A stretch of DNA of 64,000 nt from Macrotrachela quadricornifera (lineage: Eukaryota; Rotifera; Eurotatoria; Philodinida; Philodinidae): NCBI GenBank assembly GCA_022393335.1, contig JAJEKB010020661.1, positions 157,358 through 221,357 on the forward strand, read 5' to 3'. Positions 1 through 11,000 of this stretch are shown here, piece by piece. Below the pieces are notes generated by a model. That model was not told the origin of the DNA. It searched no databases and saw only the letters and a program-made list of their open reading frames with translations. Each line of letters opens with the position of its first letter. Position 1 is the stretch's first letter. The translations under genes were made by a program, and so were the position numbers.

Positions 1-180
1 AAAAATGATTTCATTCGAAAACTATAGCAAGTGATAGATAATTGATTAGTTTAATAAAATTAATCTGGATACTTTTTGAATGACTTTTCTTTTTTTCTAA
101 TAAATAAAATTCAAAAGCATAAACATCTTTATTTAATATCAAAATCTACAGAAAAAAATATATTTTAATAAAAAAATCTT

Positions 181-780
181 TCATATATATAGACTTTTCC
201 TTCCTAATGTGCTTCTAGATGCATAAAGAGTTTTTCTTTTTAAATCTGGCATAGATCTTAAAAGTTGTTGAAGTGTCCATCGTAAATTAGGTGGATCAAA
301 ATAAGGAATAGGTTTATAATGTGCTCTTCCAGCTGGTTGCCAGATAGGTTCATGAATAGGTTTTTGCCATCTTTTCTCTGGACTAAGTGATGTTGGCCGT
401 TTATCTATATAACGACCTGAAGGATGCCAAATAGGTTCAGATGGTTTAGGTTTTGGATCTTTATAATTTTTAAGGGTATAAGTAGGTAGTGAATATTTTC
501 GTTTATAAGAATAAATCCATGGCTTAACTTGGGGTACTTCTGGTTTTTTTCGTATTGCAGGTGATAAATAATCATGAAAAGAAGGTTGATGGTAGACACC
601 AGATGGTTGCCATGTTTTAGTACCAGGAATAACAGCAATTGAACGAGCATATTGTTGAAGTGAAAGTGGTGGAGCACTTTGAACACGAAATTTATAACTA
701 GTAGAATCCTTTCGAATATTTCCATTTGAATAATATGTTTGAATTCTAAACGTTGGCGAAACACTTCTTCTAACAGCCAT
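181..780 (-). CDS. Hypothetical basic protein with repeated W-x-P-[SA]-G motifs (199 aa)
   Basis: Single-exon reading frame of 199 residues with no signal peptide or membrane segment. It is rich in Pro, Tyr, Lys and Arg. Three spaced copies of a short motif are visible: TWQPSGVYHQPSF (about residue 56), PIWHPSGRYIDKRP (about 115) and PIWQPAGRAHYKP (about 145). Short Trp/Pro/Gly repeats in a small basic protein recall microtubule-associated ciliary proteins, but I recognise no named family and assign no function. The start is the ATG at 778-780. A TTTATT at about 130-135 reads as an AATAAA poly(A) signal on the minus strand, just past the stop. The overlapping frame at 405-848 is a shadow of this gene. 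Confidence 0.7.
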   Translation of the reverse strand: MAVRRSVSPTFRIQTYYSNGNIRKDSTSYKFRVQSAPPLSLQQYARSIAVIPGTKTWQPSGVYHQPSFHDYLSPAIRKKPEVPQVKPWIYSYKRKYSLPTYTLKNYKDPKPKPSEPIWHPSGRYIDKRPTSLSPEKRWQKPIHEPIWQPAGRAHYKPIPYFDPPNLRWTLQQLLRSMPDLKRKTLYASRSTLGRKSLYI

Positions 781-1185
781 GTAATTAATATCAATATCTC
801 ATCGATTGATTTGAATTGACATATATATTTAGAAAAAAAATCCTTCACTTTATTATGGTAGACGATTGATTTTTCTTTTATTATTTACATGTTTATGTGT
901 AACTAGAACGAATGGTGACAACAACAGAACAACTATAAATATATGAAAAGTCTTTATTTCTTTTAATAATTTTGTTGTAAATGTTTATGTACGTTATTGA
1001 GATGGTTTTGATTTTTTCTTTCAAGAAAAAGAAAAGAAAAATAAACGATGGCTGTTTCTGTATTATATCAAAACATCACATGTCTATGTTAAAAAATATG
1101 TGGTCGTTTTTAAAGAATTAAAATTCATGTAAAATTTGTCATCTTATGAATTAGATTTATTTGAAGATAAAACGTTAGATGTTTT
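781..1185. other. Intergenic spacer
   Basis: AT-rich spacer between two minus-strand genes: the 5' side of the W-x-P-S-G gene and the 3' side of the Pro/Asn/Thr-rich gene. Homopolymer runs are present. I see no coding or repeat structure. Confidence 0.5.
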
Positions 1186-3060
1186 TTAATTGGTATAAGT
1201 TGTGGGTGTGATATTAGATGGTTTTGCATTACGAAGAATTGATTTTGGCATTGAATTAGTTACTTGAGACGGAATTGATATTACAGGTAGTGGTGAAGAT
1301 GGAGGATTTAGAGAGTTATTACCATTGCTAAAAGGAAGAGAAGATGAAAGAGGATAAGCTGGAAAAGAACTAGTGGATGTTATTGGTGGTGCTGAAGCGT
1401 AAGGAGTTTGTTCAGATGATGGAAAAGGCTGTGACAAAGGATTATTGTTAGATCGATTAGCTATACTAGTATAGGGTCTAATATTTGCTGCAGGATATGG
1501 ATTAATATCTGATATATTCGAAAGTGTAGTATTGGTAGGACGATAAGTCGCATTATTTATTGGAGTAGATGGTGTGAAAGTTGATGAACGATAAGGTGCA
1601 ATATTAGATGGACCATTTGANNNNNNNNNNGTGAAAGTTGATGAACGATAAGGTGCAATATTAGATGGACCATTTGAGGTAATATTTGTTGGAGTGATAC
1701 TTGTTGGACGATAAGATCCAATGTTAGGTGTATGAATAGGTCGAATATTAGTTGTCGGATAAGATCCTATATTTGCTGGAGTTGTTGGAGTAATACTTGT
1801 TGGACGATAAGATCCAATATTAGGTGTATGAGTAGGTCGAATATTAACTGAAGGATAAGGTCCTATATTTGTTGTATTAATTGATGAAATGATTGGTAGA
1901 TCATTCACTGTATTGTTTGTTGGATCGAATTGTGATATAGTCGGTAATGTAGGTCGGATAACAGGTGGATTCTGTGCTATTGATTTTGTTTGATTTTGTC
2001 GCATATTAAGACGTTGAAAAAGTTCGTGAAACCTTTGAGTTAATGGATCTGCAGCCGTTGCAGATGATAATGGTGATCCTCTAGATGTAAAAGGTATACC
2101 AGCAGTAGTTGGTATGATTGCAGGAGATGATAATGGTCTTCCAGGTGCAATAGATATGCCAGTATTCGTTGGTATACTAATCGATTGAGGTTGAATAGGA
2201 GCTGTGATGACAGGTTGAATATTTGTAGTTCCAACACCATTAATTCCAGGATTAGCTTGAATAACTGAAAGAGTTCCATCAGCTGGATTGATTATTTCAG
2301 CAGGAAATAGGATACTATTAAGTTCTGTATTGGCATCAGCTTGACTACCTGGCATATGCATAGGTGGCAAAACAACAGTTTGCCTTGGTAAATTGTTAAT
2401 TGTTTCTTCAGTAAGATTAGAAAGTAACAATGATGAAGTTGCAGCAGCAGCAGTATTATTAGCTGATACAATAAATGGTTGTTGAGCTGATGGTAAACAT
2501 GGATTTGCAATTGGATTTGCAACCATTACAGTTGGCTGAGGCGGTACATCTTCACATTCATATTCGTAACATACTGATGAACGTCTTCGACGTCGGCGAC
2601 ATGGAACACGTTCAATTTCCAATACACATTTTGGTGGACCACGTAAACCAAGTGTCGGCCGATTATCAAGTGGAATTGTAAATACACGACGTCGTCCACA
2701 TGATGAACGATAACGTGATCGTCGATGTAAAACAATATCTGGAGCGAATGATCTTCGTCTATGATGACGAACTCCTAGAGGGTATACTGGACGTTGACTA
2801 AATGGTTGATTAATACCTGGTCTAACGGGTGGAGGTGCCAGTGGAAGGCGAGGAAATGGTGTTCTTGGTTGTAAACCAAGAGCTGAAGAAGTCGCAGGAT
2901 TCTGTGGCAATATTGGTCTTGTTGAAGGCATTATAGGTCGTGGAGTCGAAGCAGAAGCTGGAAAAGGTGTATTAAGTGCTCCTGGTCGTGGCCATGCTTC
3001 ATAATCTCCAGGCATTGTTGAATTGTTGCCATTAGCTGGATTTACTGCTGATGACATCAT
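1186..3060 (-). CDS. Pro/Asn/Thr/Ser-rich low-complexity protein with Arg-rich block; contains assembly gap
   Basis: One long frame of about 624 codons, starting MMSSAVNPANGNN and ending at 1186. Residues about 1-95 are Pro-rich. Residues about 98-165 are strongly basic, with a six-Arg run and a Cys pair around it (VCYEYEC). The middle is Ala/Ser/Asn-rich. The C-terminal third holds degenerate repeats of the type NIGSYRPTSITPT / NIRPTHTPNIGSY / SNGPSNIAPYRSSTF. There is no signal peptide, transmembrane segment or recognised domain. The frame runs through ten Ns at 1621-1630 and stays open because the flanking duplication plus gap is 57 bases. The true protein is probably 19 residues shorter (see findings). 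Likely an intrinsically disordered protein; no function assigned. Confidence 0.65.
   Translation of the reverse strand: MMSSAVNPANGNNSTMPGDYEAWPRPGALNTPFPASASTPRPIMPSTRPILPQNPATSSALGLQPRTPFPRLPLAPPPVRPGINQPFSQRPVYPLGVRHHRRRSFAPDIVLHRRSRYRSSCGRRRVFTIPLDNRPTLGLRGPPKCVLEIERVPCRRRRRRSSVCYEYECEDVPPQPTVMVANPIANPCLPSAQQPFIVSANNTAAAATSSLLLSNLTEETINNLPRQTVVLPPMHMPGSQADANTELNSILFPAEIINPADGTLSVIQANPGINGVGTTNIQPVITAPIQPQSISIPTNTGISIAPGRPLSSPAIIPTTAGIPFTSRGSPLSSATAADPLTQRFHELFQRLNMRQNQTKSIAQNPPVIRPTLPTISQFDPTNNTVNDLPIISSINTTNIGPYPSVNIRPTHTPNIGSYRPTSITPTTPANIGSYPTTNIRPIHTPNIGSYRPTSITPTNITSNGPSNIAPYRSSTFXXXXSNGPSNIAPYRSSTFTPSTPINNATYRPTNTTLSNISDINPYPAANIRPYTSIANRSNNNPLSQPFPSSEQTPYASAPPITSTSSFPAYPLSSSLPFSNGNNSLNPPSSPLPVISIPSQVTNSMPKSILRNAKPSNITPTTYTN
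1574..1677. repeat. 47-bp exact direct duplication flanking a 10-N gap
   Basis: Bases 1574-1620 and 1631-1677 are identical over 47 positions, and the run of ten Ns lies exactly between them. This is the pattern left when two overlapping contigs are scaffolded without merging the overlap. Confidence 0.9.
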
Positions 3061-3668
3061 TTTTATTTATTGAATAATCGTATATACTAATATTAAACGT
3101 CACTTTTTCTATACAATATTTTTTCTTGTCTATATTCAATCACGATACGCATCATTTCACCTCCATATACGCTTATACCAAGGCTTGTTATATTTCTCTT
3201 CTAATGTAGTAGACAAAAACCTTCAATGTAGAAGGCAAGGAAACTATCAAACAAGTAATTATAAATATGTAAACATAATACATAACTTAAATCATCTTAT
3301 ATTATACTGCATCTATTATTCTTATACAGCAAAGAATCAAAAAAGATTAATTCATATATTAATAATTGTAATCATAATTTGAAATCGTTAGTTAGATTTT
3401 AAAAAAAAATCTTGATTATACAATAAACATTCTCAACCCTTAAGCATTATATTCATATCTTTGTTACTTTTAAAACCCTAACGATAATAATCACTTCGTA
3501 TACAATGAATTTTCAAAAAACAAAAAAAATACAACAATCAAAAGATATATATTTATAAAAAAAGAAAGAAAAGGACGAATCATATGTCATTGAAAATAGG
3601 TTCACTCGGTAGTACATACAAATAAAAAAAAAAACAATTATAAAAAAAAAACTAATAATCAATCACAT
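3061..3668. other. Intergenic spacer
   Basis: Spacer between the 5' end of the low-complexity gene and the 3' end of the LRR gene, both on the minus strand. Very AT-rich, with poly-A runs. An open frame at 3185-3382 (+) has no family features and is not called. Confidence 0.5.
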
Positions 3669-5352
3669 TTATTTGACTTGTTCAAACAAACCTGTATCAA
3701 GATTACGTGCCATTAATGCATCAGGTGATGCATTAGGTATTTTATGATCAATATATAAACGTCGAATAGTACTATCTTGAAGATAACGTACAGCTACAGG
3801 TGATATACGTACACAACCAGATATATAAATTTCTTCGAGAAATGGTTGTGTATGAGCCATAGCAAGAATAGATTTGTCAGTTAAATGAAAACAACCTGAA
3901 AGAACAAGTGAAATAAATTTACATACACCAAGAAGATCACAGATAGATGAATCAGTTATCTAAAAAATTATTAATTAATTAATTAATTAAAAAAAAATAA
4001 GAATTCTTACTTGTTTACATCCTTTTATATTTAAATGTGATAAATTTTTACAATATTTTAATGATGAAATAAGTGCATCATTAACATAAGGTATACCAGA
4101 AAGTTCTAATTGTTTTAAATTTAAACAATTTGTTACTAAACTCCATAATACACTTTGATTAATCTAAATAGAATAAGAAAAATTTCATATAAAATTAATT
4201 CTTTTCTTTCTTTCTTTTTTTTTATTACATTTCGAAATGAACTTAATGAAATTGTTTGTAATTGTAAAGCACGTTTTGGTGAATTAAATAATTCAAGTAA
4301 AGAATCAAGTGTTGATGTAAAACTAAGTAAATTAAGTGAAAGATGTTCTAACAATGGACAATAACGAACAATATGTTCAACACTACGATCAGTTAATGAT
4401 CCAACAGTTATATAACCATTCATTTCAATTGTTTTAAGTCGATATCCAATAATACAAAGTATCTAAAACAAAAATTAAAAAGAATATATATTTTTAATAA
4501 ATAATATTAAATAAAACAAACTTTTTCAAGTGTATTATCAGTTATAGTTGAAAGTCCATTTAATCGAAGATGTTCCAAATGTGTAAGTCTTGTTAATGCA
4601 CGTATTAAAATATGTGAATTATAAATTTGTGTACCTGATAAACATATATCAACAAGAGATAATGGCATACAACATATATAATCAGCAACAGGTTCATGTA
4701 AAAAGCAAGTTGTATAAGATAAATTTAATTGTAACATATGTGTTGAACGAACAAATAACTAATAAAATAAAACGAATGATATTTTTAAAAAAAAATGAGT
4801 TTAAATTTTTTTTTACAGTAAATAAACCATCAGCATCGATGTTAATAATACCAAATAAGTTCAAGCTATTAGAGAAAGCATATATTTTTTTATTTGTTTA
4901 GATATTTTAAATAATTCTAACCATCGAATATTTGGACAATAATCAACTAAATGTACAAAGACTTCTGCATCCAAACGTCTAAAACCTTCAATATCCAATA
5001 TTTCCTATTAAAAAAAAAATAATCTCATTTGAATATTCTTCAAGTCAAAATAAAAATAAGTATATATATATAAACTAACCAATTTTTCAGCTAAATTTTG
5101 TGCAATATACACAACACATTGACCCGTTAATGAATGACAATTAACAAGATGAATCGAACGTAAATTGAGATTATTTGAAACAATCGTTAAAATATCTTGA
5201 TCTTGTATTTTTTCATTCAATCGAAAATCAATTTCTTTTAAAAATGCTGAATGTATACCATCAAGACCAGCATTTGTTAGATTATTTAATTTTCTTAATG
5301 CTATATATTCAAGTGATAATTGTCCTTTTGTTATAGCACGTATACCGGAATC

Positions 5353-5394
<42 letters not shown>

Positions 5395-5727
5395 AATAAT
5401 TTAATAATTAAATTTACCTTGTACTTGATTACATTGATGAATAATAAGAGATTTTAATCGACTAAAAGGACTTGCTTTAGCAAATTCAATAAGCATATCA
5501 TTTGTTAGTTGATTACATTTATAAAACTCAAGAGAATATAATGGAACTGAAAGAAGATTTTTTGTTATATATGGTATAATATTACGTGAAAGACAATCAT
5601 GTGAAACAAGCCAATGAAGTATACGTTCACGTTGTTCAGCTGTAAGACATTGACATAATTCATTAGGAAGATTTGGAAGATGAATTGCAACTTGTTTTAT
5701 TAATAATTCACGTAATTTCAATACCAT
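3669..5727 (-). CDS. Leucine-rich-repeat protein, F-box-LRR/AMN1-like (cysteine-containing LRRs), 8 exons, 542 aa
   Basis: Exons on the minus strand: 5727-5418, 5351-5080, 5004-4922, 4865-4817, 4758-4522, 4462-4229, 4163-4011 and 3959-3669. All junctions are GT..AG and phases agree (1629 nt, 542 residues). The N-terminal ~100 residues (LPNELCQCLTAEQRERILHWL) are followed by LRRs throughout, for example NLRSIHLVNCHSLTG, LEHLRLNGLSTITDNTLEKV, LKQLELSGIPYVNDALI and HLNIKGCKQITDSSICDLL. The x-x-L-x-x-C-x-x-[IL]-T-D pattern is that of F-box/LRR and AMN1 proteins, which usually present substrates to SCF ubiquitin ligases. No clear F-box is visible at the N terminus, so a ligase role is inference. 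Intron 1 contains a (TA)n microsatellite at about 5356-5392. Confidence 0.8.
5356..5392. repeat. (TA)n microsatellite in intron 1 of the LRR gene
   Basis: Nearly uninterrupted alternating TA/CA run next to the acceptor side of a 66-base intron. Confidence 0.8.
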
Positions 5728-8041
5728 TGTTGAATATTTGAAATAAATATACTAAAGGTTTATTGTGAATATTGTTGAGTTGATGACATGGCTGTCAAGA
5801 TGACTCATGGCTCCTTCGTCTGACTGACAGATGAAATACAACATAATTGGTCGACATAGTGATCAATCAGATTCTTTGAATTATCTATTCGTGTGAGTTT
5901 TAGAATGGTTAAGATAATACAAAATAATTATAAATATAGATTTACAAGAATTTATTTAATAAAGAAAGGATGTAGAATAATCTCAATCTTGTTGCCTCAA
6001 TTAGACAGAAAAAATTGAAATTATGTTATCGAGTTTATATGAAGACTAAGAGAATAGCTTACTGTAAAAAAAATGTATAACTAACTTGATCTGTATATTT
6101 CTTTGAGTAAATTCACATGAAACTTGTTATGCAAAAATTCAGATCAAAGCGTACGAATCAATTTCAATCAAAATACTCGGAAAAAGGTCGGAAACCAGAA
6201 GTGGAACTACGACTATCCGGTTCCGATAGTTTTTTTCCGTTTCCCGAGAGAATCGATTGAAATTGAATACAATCAAACAGTCATACTTCTGCTTTCACAT
6301 TCGATTATTTTCTGAAAGTTTTCGGTTGAAATTGATGACTTTCCGATCGGTTCTTGCCGAAGAATCATTGGAATCAGTCACTAAAATGACCTACCTTGGA
6401 ACAATTTCCAAATTCAGAAAATAATGCTTCTCGTATTTTTTTTTAACATCACCGCACTCTCAGTTGATATAACACGAATAATGGCAGATTTTTATCTTAC
6501 TATATTCTTTATTTCAAATTATAGAAAGCATCTTAACATTATACTTAAGTAGTGCACTTGTAAAGATCGAAATAATAGGATTTTTCTCCAGGTATAATTC
6601 AATAGATGTCATTATTTATCAGAAAATTTTGACTTTTTCGAATCGTTTTATAACCAATCCATCAATAGTCACTCAATATCTTTGTGGTTGTATGACTCAT
6701 TATGCCAAAAAACTCAAGTATAATCGTCAGATTTTTTTCTTTCACACTAAGTCATACGTGTATGAAAAATAATGATGTCATCGTTATCATATTATGCAGA
6801 AACAAACAATGACATTAAGTATACATCGTTTAATTTAATTATATCTGTTAATGATGACAATGTATCTTTTGATAATTTAGTGAATAGAATAACAAAAACA
6901 TTATATCATGTAGATAACCAAATGACTTATATCAATAATAAAATTCTGTGATATAGAATAATTTCAAAATGACAAACATATAAATACAAATGTTATGCTT
7001 TTTGTTGATTCTAGAACTGGTAAGAAAATCGAATTAATTAAAAATAAATCAAATAAATCCTTTTATGTATTAGGTCATGTTTATATATATATATGCTACT
7101 CCGAAATTCTAATTGTTGCTAACAAGTGAAATGAATACAACACTTATTCAAACATGTCTTAGAGAAGATGAGTCAAATGTTGAATTTTCCATTGGATTAA
7201 ACATGTTAAATTAAAATCATCTGATGACATCAAACAAGTGAATGTTTCAATTTCCTGTATATTATTTCCATCACTAACAACAGTAGTCTTTCTATTTCGA
7301 AAGACAATCTATAGATGTATTCAAAAAAAAATTATTTTATGAAACATATAATCGGCGAAGGAAATTTTTTTTCGTTCTATACGACAGTTACCAAGCTTTT
7401 CGTATGCAATCAGAAAGATTCTTCTCCTGAACACAGTTTTAGAATGTAGTTCAATTTTATTTAAAATCGATTTATTATACCATTTATATTACATTTTGGT
7501 AATTTTTGATAATAACTATCTTAATAAGATTAAAATATTTATTTACTGCATGAAAAGAAAATCATTTGTCATTATTATTGACTATAATAAATGCAAATAG
7601 GAAAATATAGATTAATGTATGTTTATATCAAATGAAAAAAAAAAATCAAACGTTTCAAAACTGTTGTTCTTATATGAAATAGATTAGTTTCTTGTGAAGG
7701 ATATGATCGAATTGTGAGAAAGAGTTTACATATTTATTGTATGTAAAAATATTTGAGATTATTTTTAGGCATTCTCTATTTTCGATTCATTAAACTTGAA
7801 ATAGTAACATGAAAGATTTCTTGCATTTTTAAAAGGATTCAAAATGTCTCATTTACTTTGTTGATTTAAACTATTTTCTTTCGAAATGATTATTTGAGTT
7901 TTGAAAATACAGATTATTTGTTATGTTCTTTTTCTTTCTTTTATATTTTTGTTTTCTAGATAAAATATTATGTTAAATAAATTGTGATAAAAAGAATGAT
8001 ATTTCAATCTAATAGAATTTTAAATAGTATATTCAAATAAG
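5728..8041. other. Intergenic region between divergent LRR and RapGEF genes
   Basis: This 2.3-kb region separates the 5' ends of two divergently transcribed genes and presumably holds both promoters. A slightly GC-richer patch at about 6120-6420 contains short inverted arms (ATCAATTTCAATC near 6155 and GATTGAAATTGA near 6255), possibly a decayed foldback element. No convincing coding sequence; the 6124-6315 frame lacks family features. Confidence 0.4.
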
Positions 8042-11000
8042 ATGTCATCGATAATTTATAATATCGATTTATCATTTCGTCAAAGTGTTGCAAAAAATCC
8101 ATCAAAACGAACAGCTCAGGTTTGTTTAATAAAAAAAAAAAAAAGAAACCGCTTCTTTTTTCTTCCTTTCTTATAATTATTTATTTGATCAAAGAAAACA
8201 TAGAATAATTTATCGTCAATAATTATACTATAATCAATGCTTCATTTTTATATATTGTTATTCTTACTTGGAAGTTGCCACATTCGATTAGAGAGTTTTA
8301 GCTATATATATATATATTTCTGATGTAATCGTATCTCAAGAATAATTGTCTATCTTCTTCATCGTTATCTTAAATGAATATTAAAAAACGAGAATTAACA
8401 ACTGTTCATTTATCATAGAAGATATGCAAGAAATTAGGATTATTACTTGTTGGTTTTTATTCTTTCTATATGATTGACGTCAACACCACCATCCGAGATG
8501 ATTGCCAACTTTCAATGAATATAGAGAAATATATTGTTAATCATGGAGGTTGAGACATACGTTTATATATATTGAAGAAAGAGAGAGAGAGAAAGGAAAG
8601 AAAGAAAAGAGAAGTAAGGGTGAAATCAAGTTGCCCGCATGAGTATATATATGTATACATATTTTTCATCCGTTGTCCATACAACTATATGTTAAGGTAG
8701 AGATTTCTCTTTTTTTTTTTTTTTCTTTCTACTTCACTTTTTCCTCTTTTCTTAGAGGTCAGTCACCCTTATTGTCCGGCTTTATAAGTTCAATTTGAAA
8801 AAAAAACACATTATCTTAAAGGAAGAAAAAGAAAAAACAGAGTCATTTTCACCTCGTCGTAGTTTTTTGATGTGTCAGATAGGAAATAACCATTTGTCTC
8901 GTTTCTTTTTTTTTTTCTATAGGATTTAACTATTATTAATAGTTATTTAAAACATTTGGAAACATTATCAACATTTCGTGAATCACATATTCGCAATTTG
9001 TGTAAAACAATTCGTTATGAAATATATGATACTCATCATATTCTATATAGGTATGTTTCTTAAATATTTATATTTATTTTCTATTCATCTATTTTATACA
9101 TTAACTGACATCATTCTTTTAAGTTGTTATGTCTACTATATACATTTATCATTATGATTGTCTATTTGTACAGCTAGTATTCTTTTGTTGGTATATGATC
9201 ATGGTCAATTATGTATCTTTACTGATAGATGTTCTATTATATATTCAATGTCGAATCTGAAATATTACGTCATATATATATATATGAGATAAAAACATAT
9301 AGATAGCATCTTAGATAATGAAAGTAATATAGTAGCTTTTTTAATGTTTTATCAAGTAAATTTTAGTTATTTACTGTTTTGGACTTGATACTTGGTCTCA
9401 GCTTTTATTCATTTTTTTTTTCTTATTTATATGAGAAGAAAAGTGTTACTGTTTATTGTAATGCACACGTGCATATACTCATAGGCGTATTTCGACGGGT
9501 GAAAGGCGACAAAAAGGTATATGCAAACATATAATATAAGAGGACAATGGCGAGATAATACGCACGTTTGGCATACATCTATATTTCATTTCTATTTCTT
9601 TTTTAGTCGTGGTGAATTGAATACCTGTTGGTATATACTTTTATCCGGCTCTGTCTTTATCGAGTCTACAATGTATTTACCACGAGCCAGGTAAGAAAAA
9701 AAAAAGAAGAAAATGACTTGTTCGATTAATCTTAATTTTTTTTTTAATCATGATCTTCAATATTTTTACGTCTCTTGAGGAGACAAGAATAGGGAAAAAA
9801 AGCAAATTAGCTAAACAAGATTTTTTTTTCTTCATGTTTCATTTTTATTTGTTAACCTTGTTCGTTCTTTTTTTTTTCTTTGCTACTTGCATACTACAAG
9901 TACCACTACTATACCAACACTTTTTTTGTTCTCTCTCTCTCTCAGTACTATACATCTATTAGTAGCCTTGAATAGTTCAAACGACATTTATATTCATATG
10001 ACATAATCGTTCGTCACTTTTTTGTTCTTATTACATAGTTTTGGTAAACGAACTGCCACTAATCAATATCGAGTTAATGAATGTGTTGTATTAGAACCAT
10101 CAGAATTACTTGTAGTAAGAAAATTCTTTTTGTTTTTTATAAAGAAATTTTCATATTTATTACAGATTGATTATCCATTAGAAAATAAAGAATCATCAAT
10201 TCAAACTGATAGTAAATATAATCAAGAACAAGAACAAACAATAACTACTACTATAGTTAATGACGAAGAACAAACAATAATGGCACTTAATCGAAAAAAA
10301 AGTTCACGTATTAGACAAGTAATATAATCATATTATTGTATAGATAAAATATTATCTTTGTTGTTTGTTTTTTTTATTTTTTAAAGCGTTCTATAACAGT
10401 TAGTAATACAAATGATATTCATTCTCCAATGATACGTAGTTCACATTCACGTGCTAGTGATACATCAAGTGCATATTCTGGATCAGATATCATGCAATCA
10501 TCAACAAATGGTGATGATTGTTTAATATTAAATCATGGTGATACAAATGAAACTGATGATGAATCTGAAGAATCATCTGAAGTAAATAATATTTGAAAAT
10601 AAAGTTTTTTTTTTTTAAATTTTTTTGTATTTATTTAGCATTTATTTTCTATTCATGATCATATACGAGAAGCATTAATAAAAGAACCAAATGAAAGAAC
10701 TGATGATGATATTGAAGCTATATTAGAATTTCTACTTCATTTTCCTGTAAGAATTTAATTTAAAAAAAAATCTTTAAATTTATAATTTTTATTCAAAAAA
10801 AAAAACAAAAGGCATTTGCTGATTTAACTTTACATGTTCGACGTGAATTATGTAAAGTACTTGTTTATGCTCAAGTTGAAAAAGCTCAAACAATTGTTAT
10901 GAATGATGGTGAAAGATATGATTCTTGGTCAGTTATTATAAATGGTATTATTGATGATGAAACAATTGATGGACAATTAATACGTACATTAACTGTTGGA

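Noticed and set aside
405..848. 147-codon minus-strand frame overlapping the W-x-P-S-G gene
   Set aside because: Out-of-frame shadow of the 181-780 gene, with Leu/Ile/Phe-heavy composition and no features.
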